DNA from: SKPS01 sp964469215
GTDB taxonomy: Bacteria; Bacteroidota; Bacteroidia; Bacteroidales; SKPS01
DNA length: 64,000 nt
Assembly (NCBI GenBank): GCA_964469215.1
Contig: CAYXYB010000004.1
Coordinates: 62,001-126,000, forward strand
Direction: 5' to 3'
Of this stretch, positions 45,044-53,747 are shown piece after piece (position 1 is the first letter of the stretch; each line of letters opens with the position of its first letter). The notes beneath the pieces are model-generated. The model saw only the letters and a list, made by a program, of their open reading frames with translations, ran no database searches and was not told the origin of the DNA. Made by a program: the position numbers and the translations under genes.

Positions 45044-45913
45044 TTAACCCAAAAATATTCCGGCATTCTCATCGTCTGCAAAATATGCGGCAAGCCTTTT
45101 CGCCGGCTTATGAATAATATCCATTACAACTATTCCCCTGCATTTCATTACTTCTGTCAGTTCCGCCTTAAAAGTTTCTGCAACCCCTCCGCAAAAACCA
45201 ATCGGCAAATCCGGTTTTCCTCCGATAAGAGGAATTAAAACAATGTCTACCATCCTGTTGAATGAATCAAAAACCAGGGTCTTTATATCATCTTTTTGAA
45301 TGAATTGATTGAGAAACGGCAGAAATGAGGCCGCAAAAGCCTGAGGTCTTGGTGCCGAATAAAGGTTCGTTATCAAGCTTGTTTTATCAAGCCCGGTTTG
45401 TTCAAAAAATGCATCAATTACTTGTGAAGGCAATCTCCCGGAAAGTAATGCCTTAAGAAACCTGAATCCAATATCTGCCCCACTTCCTTCATCTCCAAGC
45501 AAATAGCCCAAAGAATCAGTTCTTTTATTGATCCTTTTATCCTGATAAATGCCCGCGTTTGAACCTGTCCCTAAAATCACGGCAACACCATTACTGTTGC
45601 CAAACAATGCAATAGCTGCACCTGTAAGATCGTCAGATACTTTTATTTCTGATGCTGATAAGAAGATCTTTGAAAGTGCTTCGAATATCCTGGAACATTG
45701 TTTTTCAAAAAGACAACCTGTCCCAAAGTAAAGGATCTTCTTGGGTTGGGGTTTATTAAGATTAACGAAAGCTCTAGTGAAGTTGGCAATCAATGTTATA
45801 TCGGAGTCGAAATAAGGGGAAACACCGGGAGTCTGATAATAAGAAATCTTATTTTCCCGGCTGATCAACGCCCAGTCTGTTTTACTGTTACCTGCATCTA
45901 CTATAAGCATCAT
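45044..45913 (-). CDS. BadF/BadG-type kinase, N-acetylglucosamine kinase-like
   Basis: The 289 residues belong to the ASKHA fold: phosphate-1 motif DAGNSKTDWALI (6-17), GTGSNAGIY and the adenosine motif GFCGGVAETFKAEL near the C-terminus. The length and motifs resemble Bacteroidota N-acetylglucosamine kinases, which would recycle amino sugars. The substrate is inferred from the family only. It diverges from the TPR membrane protein gene. Confidence 0.8.
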   Translation of the reverse strand: MMLIVDAGNSKTDWALISRENKISYYQTPGVSPYFDSDITLIANFTRAFVNLNKPQPKKILYFGTGCLFEKQCSRIFEALSKIFLSASEIKVSDDLTGAAIALFGNSNGVAVILGTGSNAGIYQDKRINKRTDSLGYLLGDEGSGADIGFRFLKALLSGRLPSQVIDAFFEQTGLDKTSLITNLYSAPRPQAFAASFLPFLNQFIQKDDIKTLVFDSFNRMVDIVLIPLIGGKPDLPIGFCGGVAETFKAELTEVMKCRGIVVMDIIHKPAKRLAAYFADDENAGIFLG

Positions 45914-46049
45914 GCATCAAAGATACAATGTTTATCAATATATCAAAGTAGTTGAGCCTTCTTTCGCTATCGAAGCATTTTTATATTTAAACGCTGAAAG
46001 GGAAATGCCGGTTTTTTATACTTTTACATCATATTGCCAATATTGTAAC

Positions 46050-48098
46050 ATGAAGCAGAGTGTAAAGAAAAATATTGATCATTCAAAGAAAAATAAGTTG
46101 TTGAATGACAAGAGATTCATTGCGTTCATTTATATTGTTGTCATCTTTATTCTTTATGGGCAAACACTGAATTTTGGCTTCACCTGGTTTGATGATGATG
46201 TTATTCTTCTGAGAAACAAAGATTATATCTCAGACTTTGGAAACCTCCCGGGTTCCATTATACGCGATGCTGAATTCAGGAAGAATACCATTGAACTTTA
46301 CAGACCTTTGCAAAATGTGAGCTTCATCACTGATGCAGCAATCGGAGGGTTCAGACCCGGTATGTTCCATCTGACAAATATGCTTTTGCATCTTGCATCT
46401 GTGATAATGTTGTTTTTTCTGCTTGAAACTATTGGATTCAACCTGCATGTTGCATTCCTTGGAGGGCTTTTACTGGCAATGCACCCTGTATTTGCGTTTA
46501 CCGTAAACTGGTTGCCCGCCAGAGGGGACCTGCTTTTTGCCTTTTGGACTATTCTGTCTTTTTACCTATTTATTGTTTTTCTTAATAGAAGGAAAACCAA
46601 ATGGTTATGGTGGCATCTTGCTGCATTCTTTTTCGCTATAATGTCGAAAGAGACTGCCATTATAATCATACCTGTCTGTACACTATACTATGTTTATATT
46701 CACAACAAACAGGAGTTTTACCGTTGGCAGTTGATACCTGCAGCAGGTTATTCGGTTATAGTTTTGTTTTACTTTTTCCTTAGAAAAATGGCAGTACATG
46801 GGATCCAGGGAGATGCATTTGGTTTATCGCCTTTTATTTACAATTTACAAGTTATTCCTGAAACGATGTTTCGTTTTTTTGTTCCATATCCGATTGTAGC
46901 TTTACCCTTCTACTCCCTCTTGCCAACTATAGGAGGTGTTGCAATTATCGCTATAATAACATGGGTTTCTCTGAAATTTGCAAAAAATCAACGCTTGATT
47001 TTATTCGGCGCTGCCTGGTTTGTTGGTTTCACTATCCCCTCAATGTTATACCGGCCAGAATGGTCAGATTATATATACGACTATATTATACACCGAAGCT
47101 ATCTCCCCTTTGTTGGATTAATAATTATCGTACTTGAAATATATGATCACAACCGTCGGTTGATTAACAGCCGATTACCCGGCAGAATAGCCGCTTTTCT
47201 TTTTATCATCTTTGCCATTCTTAACTATTCGTTTACAAGAGAATTTAAAGATCCGATAACTTTCTGGAAATATGCCGTAAAGACAAACGAACGATCGGCA
47301 TTTACACATCTTTACCTGGGTGGGGCACTTTTCTTTGAAAATCAACATTCCCCGGCTATTGAGAGCTATAGTAGAGCTTTGAAAATCAAACCTGACCTGG
47401 GGGAGGCTTTAATCAACAGAGGTATTACCTATGCATCTGCCGGAGATCATAAATCAGCAGTGAAAGATTTCTCTGCATACCTCGATCTGTTCCCCGGTGA
47501 TACGATGGCTATACAATACCGTTCCACATCTTTCATGGAACTTGCAGACTATTCCGGAGCATTGCCGGATCTGATTTTCCTCCGGTCGGCTGGATACCGC
47601 ACCGAGAAAGTAATGTATTCTTTGGCTCTTTGCAAACTGTTGACAGGCAATTACCCTGAAGCAAAACATGAATTTGATAGCCTTCTCAACATCTATCCCG
47701 ACAATTTTTCATACCTGAAAGCCGGTGCACTTGCTGATCTGATGAATGGCGAAGCCGACCAGGCTATAGCAAAATATCAGAAAGTACTGAAGGTTGACCT
47801 TTCAGCAAACATCCTGTCGAACCTGGGATATGCCTACTGGCAGGCAGGGATGTATAATGAATCACTTGACAACTTTGAAAGAGCAGAGGTGCTTTCCGCG
47901 GAAAACCTTAGTGTAAGTCTCGGTTTGATGCTGGCATACAGTTCACTGGGCAAGGATGATGAGGTTAGAAAAGCCAAGGATAAAGCTTTGAAAACAGATC
48001 CGTCACTTAGAGATGGCACAAAATCCCTGGAAGCTTTGCAGCAAGGGGGATATCTTTTTACACCAGAGCAACTTGAAAAGCTTAAAAGGCTATTCTGA
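46050..48098 (+). CDS. Polytopic membrane protein with C-terminal TPR repeats
   Basis: From MKQSVKKNIDHSKKNKLLND there are 682 residues. The first ~400 residues have about ten membrane helices and resemble the PMT-like core of TMTC proteins (FTWFDDDVILLRNKDYISDF; LYRPLQNVSF). Four or more TPRs follow (AIESYSRALKIKPDLGEALI; YAYWQAGMYNESLDNFERAE). TMTC-like proteins are glycosyltransferase-related; an enzymatic role here is only possible. A 46-codon upstream extension exists but is not family-like. Confidence 0.7.
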   Translation: MKQSVKKNIDHSKKNKLLNDKRFIAFIYIVVIFILYGQTLNFGFTWFDDDVILLRNKDYISDFGNLPGSIIRDAEFRKNTIELYRPLQNVSFITDAAIGGFRPGMFHLTNMLLHLASVIMLFFLLETIGFNLHVAFLGGLLLAMHPVFAFTVNWLPARGDLLFAFWTILSFYLFIVFLNRRKTKWLWWHLAAFFFAIMSKETAIIIIPVCTLYYVYIHNKQEFYRWQLIPAAGYSVIVLFYFFLRKMAVHGIQGDAFGLSPFIYNLQVIPETMFRFFVPYPIVALPFYSLLPTIGGVAIIAIITWVSLKFAKNQRLILFGAAWFVGFTIPSMLYRPEWSDYIYDYIIHRSYLPFVGLIIIVLEIYDHNRRLINSRLPGRIAAFLFIIFAILNYSFTREFKDPITFWKYAVKTNERSAFTHLYLGGALFFENQHSPAIESYSRALKIKPDLGEALINRGITYASAGDHKSAVKDFSAYLDLFPGDTMAIQYRSTSFMELADYSGALPDLIFLRSAGYRTEKVMYSLALCKLLTGNYPEAKHEFDSLLNIYPDNFSYLKAGALADLMNGEADQAIAKYQKVLKVDLSANILSNLGYAYWQAGMYNESLDNFERAEVLSAENLSVSLGLMLAYSSLGKDDEVRKAKDKALKTDPSLRDGTKSLEALQQGGYLFTPEQLEKLKRLF

Positions 48099-48137
48099 TA
48101 AACGAGACATCCAATTTGAGAAAGTTTTAAGGTACTG

Positions 48138-48875
48138 CTACCTGGTTACCAGGAATTTTCCGGTTGCAAAACTATTTTGTTGATTGATACTGATAAAGTA
48201 CAAGCCTGGTTTTAACCCATCAGTTTCAATTGTCAGTAATCGTTCGGAACCAGCATCTGCTTCAAACTGTGATACCAGTCTGCCGGAAGAATTAAAAATG
48301 CTGACCATTGACAATCCTGAAGCACTTATAGAAACATTCAGTACATCATTTGCGGGATTTGGAAATATGTTTATCTCTCCGGCCAGTTCACCATTTGATT
48401 CCACAGACACATGAGCATCGTCCTTTATCTCAAACTGCCAGTAACCAGATAAAGTGTCAGGTATAGCAAATCCACCTACCATTGCGTGGTATACTATTGA
48501 AATACTGTGTATTCCAACATCTGAAGCAGCTGGAGTGCCAAATATCCGCATGCACCCTGCCGTTCCACCATTTATCCAACCTGAAATGGTATTATAATAA
48601 TACTGAAAACCTGCAGGAAAACCAATGAAAGATTGTACGCGTATAGAATCTATCGGAACGGGCGAAGGAAGTGGCGGTATGATTGTATCGGAAGGGACAA
48701 CAATTGTGATGTTGAGATCGTAAAGCTGTGTTGCTGCTGCAGGATGAATCCCTGTTTGACTTGTTGGATAAAAACCCGGCTGAGAATGGGATGAAACAGT
48801 ACATTGTGCATTAACTCCGGAATAAACCGAAAGAATCATAATAAATACAATAAAACAAACAGATAGCTTTTTCAT
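48138..48875 (-). CDS. Secreted protein with T9SS C-terminal sorting domain
   Basis: The 245 residues start MKKLSVCFIVFIMILSVYSG, a signal peptide. A beta-rich middle part follows and a C-terminal type IX secretion sorting domain from about INIFPNPANDVLNVSI to the end (GLKPGLYFISINQQNS ... GKFLVTR). The cargo part matches no domain I recognise. It shows that the organism has, or had, a T9SS. Confidence 0.8.
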   Translation of the reverse strand: MKKLSVCFIVFIMILSVYSGVNAQCTVSSHSQPGFYPTSQTGIHPAAATQLYDLNITIVVPSDTIIPPLPSPVPIDSIRVQSFIGFPAGFQYYYNTISGWINGGTAGCMRIFGTPAASDVGIHSISIVYHAMVGGFAIPDTLSGYWQFEIKDDAHVSVESNGELAGEINIFPNPANDVLNVSISASGLSMVSIFNSSGRLVSQFEADAGSERLLTIETDGLKPGLYFISINQQNSFATGKFLVTR

Positions 48876-48929
48876 ATGGTTAGGTTTAATATTTAAGCAG
48901 GCAATGTTACAAAAATTTGCAACATAAAT

Positions 48930-48960
48930 AAAAAAAACCACCAGGATCGACCCGATGGTT
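48930..48960 (-). terminator. Rho-independent terminator after rpsA
   Basis: On the minus strand, AACCATCGGG pairs over 10 bp with CCTGGTGGTT around a 5-base loop, followed by at least seven T. The hairpin starts 29 bases after the rpsA stop codon. Confidence 0.85.
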
Positions 48961-48989
48961 TATTCAGATAATTAATAAATAAGCTTTAA

Positions 48990-51689
48990 CTATTCCTGAT
49001 TTTCGGTGTTCTTTTCCTCATTGGGATTCACCTCTTTATCAGCTTTTTTTGAAGTTGATTTCTTAGCCGGAGCCTTTTTTGCCGCAATAGACTTTGGTTT
49101 TTCAACTGCCTCTGCCTCATCACTGATCTTCTCCTTCTTTTTTCCGGTCTTTTTGCCCTTCGGAGCTTCTTTAGCCATCTCTTCAACCTCAGTAGCAGTC
49201 AACACCTCAGAGGAGTCAGCTTTTAAAGCTTCATCAGTTTCCACAGATTCCTTTACCACTTCCTCTGTTTTTACGTGTTTACCTTTGGTCTGACGTGCTT
49301 TCTGCTTCTTCTCCATCTCTTCAAGCTTGGCTTTTGCATCAGCAACCTCACCCTCTTTCATCTCTTCTTTAAGTCCGGCAAGAACACTCAGATCACCCAA
49401 TGTTGTCTTTTCGAGACTTTCCTTAATCTTCTTCACTGCTTTAGTTGCAGTCTGCTCCTTCTTCTGTTCTTCCTTCTTCTCTTCCTCAAGTTGCAGGTTA
49501 ATACGGTCCTGAATAGCTTTAGTATGTGAAACTATAATCTTCTTATTTTCTTTAGAGAATTCTATCACCTTGAAATCAAGAGTTTCATCAACCCTGGCAA
49601 GGGTATTGTCTTCTTTATGCATGTGCCTTAATGGTGCAAATCCCTCAACACCGTATGGCAACGTGATAATAGCCCCTTTATCCATGGTGCTCATCACGGT
49701 TCCTTTATGAATAGAATCAACGGTAAATACAGTTTCAAAAACATCCCAAGGGTTTTCTTCAAGTTGCTTGTGGCCGAGTGACAGCCTGCGATTATCCATA
49801 TCCACCTCAAGAACAATTACTTCCAGTGTTTCGCCAATTTTTGTAAATTCTGCAGGATGTTTAATTTTCTTTGACCAGGAAAGGTCAGAGATATGTATCA
49901 ATCCATCCACACCCTCTTCAAGTTCAACAAATATTCCAAAATTGGTGAAATTCCTTACAGTAGCATGATGTTTGGAATTAATAGGGTATTTGGCAACAAT
50001 ATCAGCCCATGGATCAGGTATTAACTGTTTTATGCCAAGTGACATTTTCCTGTCTTCACGATCGAGCGTCAGAATAACTGCCTCTACCTCATCACCAACT
50101 TTAAGAAAATCCTGGGCAGTTCGCAGATGCTGCGACCATGACATTTCGGACACGTGTATGAGCCCTTCAACACCGGCAGCAATTTCAACAAATGCCCCAT
50201 AGTCAGCAATTACAACCACTTTTCCTTTTACCTTGTCGCCAACATTCATATCCGTGCTAAGGTTATTCCATGGGTGAGGTGTAAGCTGCTTAAGTCCTAA
50301 AGCAATGCGCTTTTTATTATCATCAAAGTCTAGAATTACCACTTTGATCTTTTCATCAAGAGTAACTATTTCCTCAGGATGATTTATCCTTCCCCAACTG
50401 AGGTCAGTAATATGAATAAGGCCGTCAACACCGCCTAGATCGATAAACACACCATAAGAGGTAATATTTTTAACTGTTCCTTCAAGAATCTGACCCTTTT
50501 CAAGCCTTGAAATGATGTCTGCCTTCTGTTTCTCAAGTTCATCCTGAATAAGTGCTTTGTGAGACACAACCACGTTTTTATATTCATGATTTATCTTCAC
50601 CACCTTAAATTCCATGGTTTTACCAACGTAAACATCATAGTCACGTATGGGTTTCACATCTATCTGAGAACCCGGAAGGAAAGCCTCTATACCAAATACA
50701 TCAACGATCAATCCACCTTTGGTTCTGCATTTTACATAACCATTAATGATCTCATCCTGTTCCATCGCCTGGTTAATACGCTCCCACGATCTTAATACCC
50801 TGGCTTTCTTGTGTGAAAGAACAAGCTGTCCATTTGGATCTTCCTGATTTTCAACATAAACTTCAATGGCATCCCCAAGTCTTATTTCATCCCTGTATCT
50901 GAGTTCTGTAAGATTAATAACACCGTCAGATTTGTAGCCAATATTAACAACAACTTCACGCGAATTCATTGCAACAACGGTTCCGTCAATAACCTGCTGT
51001 TCATTAATGGATTTGAGTGTATTGGTATAAACTGATTCAAGGCGATTGCGCTCCTGCTCATTATACATGTCCTTCTTCTTGTCAACTGATGACCAATCGA
51101 AGTCTTCAGGTTCACGCAGTGTTCGCTTCGAAAATTTAGGTATAAGTCCATCACTTTTGATATCTTCTGAATGGAAGTCGGAATCTAAAGACACCTCAGA
51201 ATAAGAGGTGGTTGATTCAGGTAATGAACCTTCCGGTTCTTCTTCATATTTTAGTTCCTGTTGATCTGCGCTAACCTCCTGATGATCAAATTCAGGTGTC
51301 TCAACAGCATGCTCTGCAATAAGCCCCTCAACTGCTACTGCTACTGCAACTGTTACTGTTCCTGTTCCCTCGGATAGCTCACCTGAAACTGTCATCTCTT
51401 CACTTTCTGCTGAGGGTTCATCAGGGTATGATTCAACATTATTCTGATTTTCCTGAACCTCATTGGCAGTAAAATCATCAACTTCTGCCTCAAATGATTC
51501 TTCGGTGTGATTTCCCTCTTCCTCAATTGAGGATTCCAGGTCGTTTTTTACATCATCAACAGATTCAACAACTTCTGATTTTTCTGTTTCAGAATTAATT
51601 TCTTCATTTTGATCTTCTTTCTGAAAATTCAAATTGACATCACCTTCAAATTCCTCGTTAGTCAATTGATCTTTAATCTCTTCCGACAT
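48990..51689 (-). CDS. rpsA: Small ribosomal subunit protein bS1, long form
   Basis: Binds mRNA on the 30S subunit. The 899 residues contain six S1 domains in the middle (about 220-720), including GTVKNITSYGVFIDLGGVDG, GKVVVIADYGAFVEIAAGVE and ATVRNFTNFGIFVELEEGVD. They are flanked by an acidic N-terminal extension of about 215 residues and a lysine/glutamate-rich C-terminal tail of about 170. Common Bacteroidota S1 proteins are nearer 600 residues, so both extensions are unusual. A GTVTVAVAVAVEG run is encoded by near-hexameric DNA repeats. Confidence 0.93.
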   Translation of the reverse strand: MSEEIKDQLTNEEFEGDVNLNFQKEDQNEEINSETEKSEVVESVDDVKNDLESSIEEEGNHTEESFEAEVDDFTANEVQENQNNVESYPDEPSAESEEMTVSGELSEGTGTVTVAVAVAVEGLIAEHAVETPEFDHQEVSADQQELKYEEEPEGSLPESTTSYSEVSLDSDFHSEDIKSDGLIPKFSKRTLREPEDFDWSSVDKKKDMYNEQERNRLESVYTNTLKSINEQQVIDGTVVAMNSREVVVNIGYKSDGVINLTELRYRDEIRLGDAIEVYVENQEDPNGQLVLSHKKARVLRSWERINQAMEQDEIINGYVKCRTKGGLIVDVFGIEAFLPGSQIDVKPIRDYDVYVGKTMEFKVVKINHEYKNVVVSHKALIQDELEKQKADIISRLEKGQILEGTVKNITSYGVFIDLGGVDGLIHITDLSWGRINHPEEIVTLDEKIKVVILDFDDNKKRIALGLKQLTPHPWNNLSTDMNVGDKVKGKVVVIADYGAFVEIAAGVEGLIHVSEMSWSQHLRTAQDFLKVGDEVEAVILTLDREDRKMSLGIKQLIPDPWADIVAKYPINSKHHATVRNFTNFGIFVELEEGVDGLIHISDLSWSKKIKHPAEFTKIGETLEVIVLEVDMDNRRLSLGHKQLEENPWDVFETVFTVDSIHKGTVMSTMDKGAIITLPYGVEGFAPLRHMHKEDNTLARVDETLDFKVIEFSKENKKIIVSHTKAIQDRINLQLEEEKKEEQKKEQTATKAVKKIKESLEKTTLGDLSVLAGLKEEMKEGEVADAKAKLEEMEKKQKARQTKGKHVKTEEVVKESVETDEALKADSSEVLTATEVEEMAKEAPKGKKTGKKKEKISDEAEAVEKPKSIAAKKAPAKKSTSKKADKEVNPNEEKNTENQE
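51331..51372. repeat. Near-hexameric repeat inside rpsA
   Basis: ACTGCTACTGCTACTGCAAC and the next bases repeat in six-base steps (complement of GTAGCA/GTTGCA units) and encode alternating valine and alanine. Gain or loss of units would keep the frame. Confidence 0.6.
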
Positions 51690-51808
51690 TCTTTTAAAGT
51701 TTTATGTCTTTCCGGGCTTGCCTGATGCATTTTTTCCGGCAGACGGTTAATAATAAATGAATTACCATTCAACCCTGAATTACTCTTACAATCCGAAGGT
51801 TAGCCATC

Positions 51809-51834
51809 TAAAAGATTTGAAAACAAATCTTTTA
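51809..51834. repeat. Perfect 11-bp palindromic hairpin upstream of rpsA
   Basis: TAAAAGATTTG AAAA CAAATCTTTTA is a perfect inverted repeat with a 4-base loop, in the 230-base gap between ispH and rpsA. It could end ispH transcription or act in the rpsA leader. Confidence 0.6.
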
Positions 51835-51919
51835 TTCATTCGGTGCTTAATTCTCCATTTCAGGGATTTAGAATTTAAGCATCATCATGAAAATGGGGTG
51901 CAAAGGTCGGTATAATTTT

Positions 51920-52792
51920 TTAAAAAGCAATGATTCTTTTCTTAATTTCTTCCATAAGCCAGAGAGGAGTAGAAGTGCCACCGCAAATACCGACTCTTGC
52001 AACTCCGGAAAACCATTCGGGTTGTAAATCATCTACTTTACTTACTAAATATGTTGAGGGATTGTAAGCTTTACAAACTTCAAAGAGATATTTTCCATTT
52101 GAACTTTTCGGATCGCCAGCAAATACGACCACATCATAACTCATAACAAACTGGGAGAGTTCATCTGCACGGTTTGAAACTTTGCGACAGATCGAATCAA
52201 AAGCCATAAAATCATATTCCTCATCAGAATCAATCTGTTTCATCCTATCAATTATCCCTTGCTGAAGATATAAAAACTGATCATGATTCTGAGTGGTTTG
52301 GGCAAAAAACCTTACAGGTTTTCTGAAATCAATCTTATCAAGATCCTCAATCTTTCCGATCACTATTACCCGGTCCGGAGCCTGCCCTTTTAAACCAATA
52401 ACTTCTGCATGATTCTCTTTTCCGAAAATAACAATCTGCCCATCAACGTTTTCCATATCCAGATAAACATTCTTTATCCTTCTCTGAAGATTCAGCACAA
52501 TAGGACAGGTTGCATCAATAATCCTGATATTGTTTTTTCTGGCCGTTTCGTACGTTCCTGGGGGTTCTCCGTGAGCTCTGATCAACACGGTTTTATCTTT
52601 AAGCATTTCAAAATCATCAAGATCAATTATCCTGAGGCCCATCTTTTTGAGACGTTCAACCTCCATATTGTTATGAACAATGTCTCCAAGACAATAAACC
52701 TCATCGGCTTCTGACAGAGAACTTTCTGCTGCTCTGATTGCGTGAACCACCCCAAAACAAAAACCCGATTTCGGATCAATTTCAACAACCAT
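51920..52792 (-). CDS. ispH: 4-hydroxy-3-methylbut-2-enyl diphosphate reductase
   Basis: Last step of the MEP isoprenoid pathway; a [4Fe-4S] enzyme. The 290 residues have the cysteine ligands in GFCFGVVHAI (C12), DATCPIV and VGICGGTSTP, plus the histidine of AHGEPP. It overlaps miaA by 11 bases. The oxidoreductase genes upstream on the same strand could be co-transcribed with it. Confidence 0.95.
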   Translation of the reverse strand: MVVEIDPKSGFCFGVVHAIRAAESSLSEADEVYCLGDIVHNNMEVERLKKMGLRIIDLDDFEMLKDKTVLIRAHGEPPGTYETARKNNIRIIDATCPIVLNLQRRIKNVYLDMENVDGQIVIFGKENHAEVIGLKGQAPDRVIVIGKIEDLDKIDFRKPVRFFAQTTQNHDQFLYLQQGIIDRMKQIDSDEEYDFMAFDSICRKVSNRADELSQFVMSYDVVVFAGDPKSSNGKYLFEVCKAYNPSTYLVSKVDDLQPEWFSGVARVGICGGTSTPLWLMEEIKKRIIAF

Positions 52793-53714
52793 TATTTTTA
52801 TTCTTTCTTTTTAATTCATCCATAGAGATTGTTAACCATTCCAGGTAAGACTCAATATCATCCGGATGATACCATTTTATGTTGCTGTCGCGTCTGAACC
52901 AGGTCATCTGCCTCTTGGCATACCTTCTTGTATTGGTTTTTATCTTTTCAACAGCCTCTTCAAAGGATGTCAAACCATCCAACCAGTTAAATATCTCCTT
53001 ATATCCAACACTTTTCAGGGCATTTTTGTTCTTCACATGATACAGGGTACGACATTCATCAATAAGTCCTTCAGATATCATGCGATCGACGCGAAGTTCA
53101 ATTCTGGCTGATAATTCCTCTTTGGGTCTGAGAAGACCCGACTTGATTATTGCAAAAGGTCTTTCCCTTTTCTGTGCAATACGAAGACTGCTGAATTTTT
53201 TTCCTGTGGTGACTATCACTTCAAGTGCACGTAAAAGCCTTGCCGGATTCTTTTGGTCAATGGAACTAAAATAATCCGGATCCCTGACAGCCACCTCCTG
53301 CTGCAACCAGATCAACCCCTTATTTCTATATTCTTCGTTTAACCTTTTCCTGACTTCTGGATCAATATCAGGCAGATCATCAATTCCATTTTCAAGCACA
53401 TCGCAATACAATCCTGAACCACCGGTCATTACGGCTACATCAGATAACTGATGTAGCGTATCTATCGATTCCAGCGCTTCCAGTTCAAACAAAGACACAT
53501 TGTAATTATCCATAATTGACCTATGCCCAATCTGGTAATGCTTAACCATTGCAAGCTGCTCAGGTTCAGGTACCGCAGTACCAACCAACATCTCTTTGTA
53601 AACCTGTCTGGAATCTGCTGAAATAATTCCCGTACCAAAATACCTGGCCACTTTTATGGCAAATTCAGTTTTACCGACTGCAGTCGGTCCGACGATCATC
53701 ACCAGGTACTTCAT
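52782..53714 (-). CDS. miaA: tRNA dimethylallyltransferase
   Basis: Transfers a dimethylallyl group to A37 of tRNAs reading UNN codons; its substrate comes from the IspH pathway next door. The 310 residues contain GPTAVGKTE (9-17), the DSRQVYKEM motif and FSSIDQKNPARLLRALEV. It is 33 bases downstream of the HdrE-HdrD-like gene. Confidence 0.96.
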   Translation of the reverse strand: MKYLVMIVGPTAVGKTEFAIKVARYFGTGIISADSRQVYKEMLVGTAVPEPEQLAMVKHYQIGHRSIMDNYNVSLFELEALESIDTLHQLSDVAVMTGGSGLYCDVLENGIDDLPDIDPEVRKRLNEEYRNKGLIWLQQEVAVRDPDYFSSIDQKNPARLLRALEVIVTTGKKFSSLRIAQKRERPFAIIKSGLLRPKEELSARIELRVDRMISEGLIDECRTLYHVKNKNALKSVGYKEIFNWLDGLTSFEEAVEKIKTNTRRYAKRQMTWFRRDSNIKWYHPDDIESYLEWLTISMDELKRKNKNNGC

Positions 53715-53747
53715 TTAATGATAGCTTGTTAAGAAAATTTTTATCAT

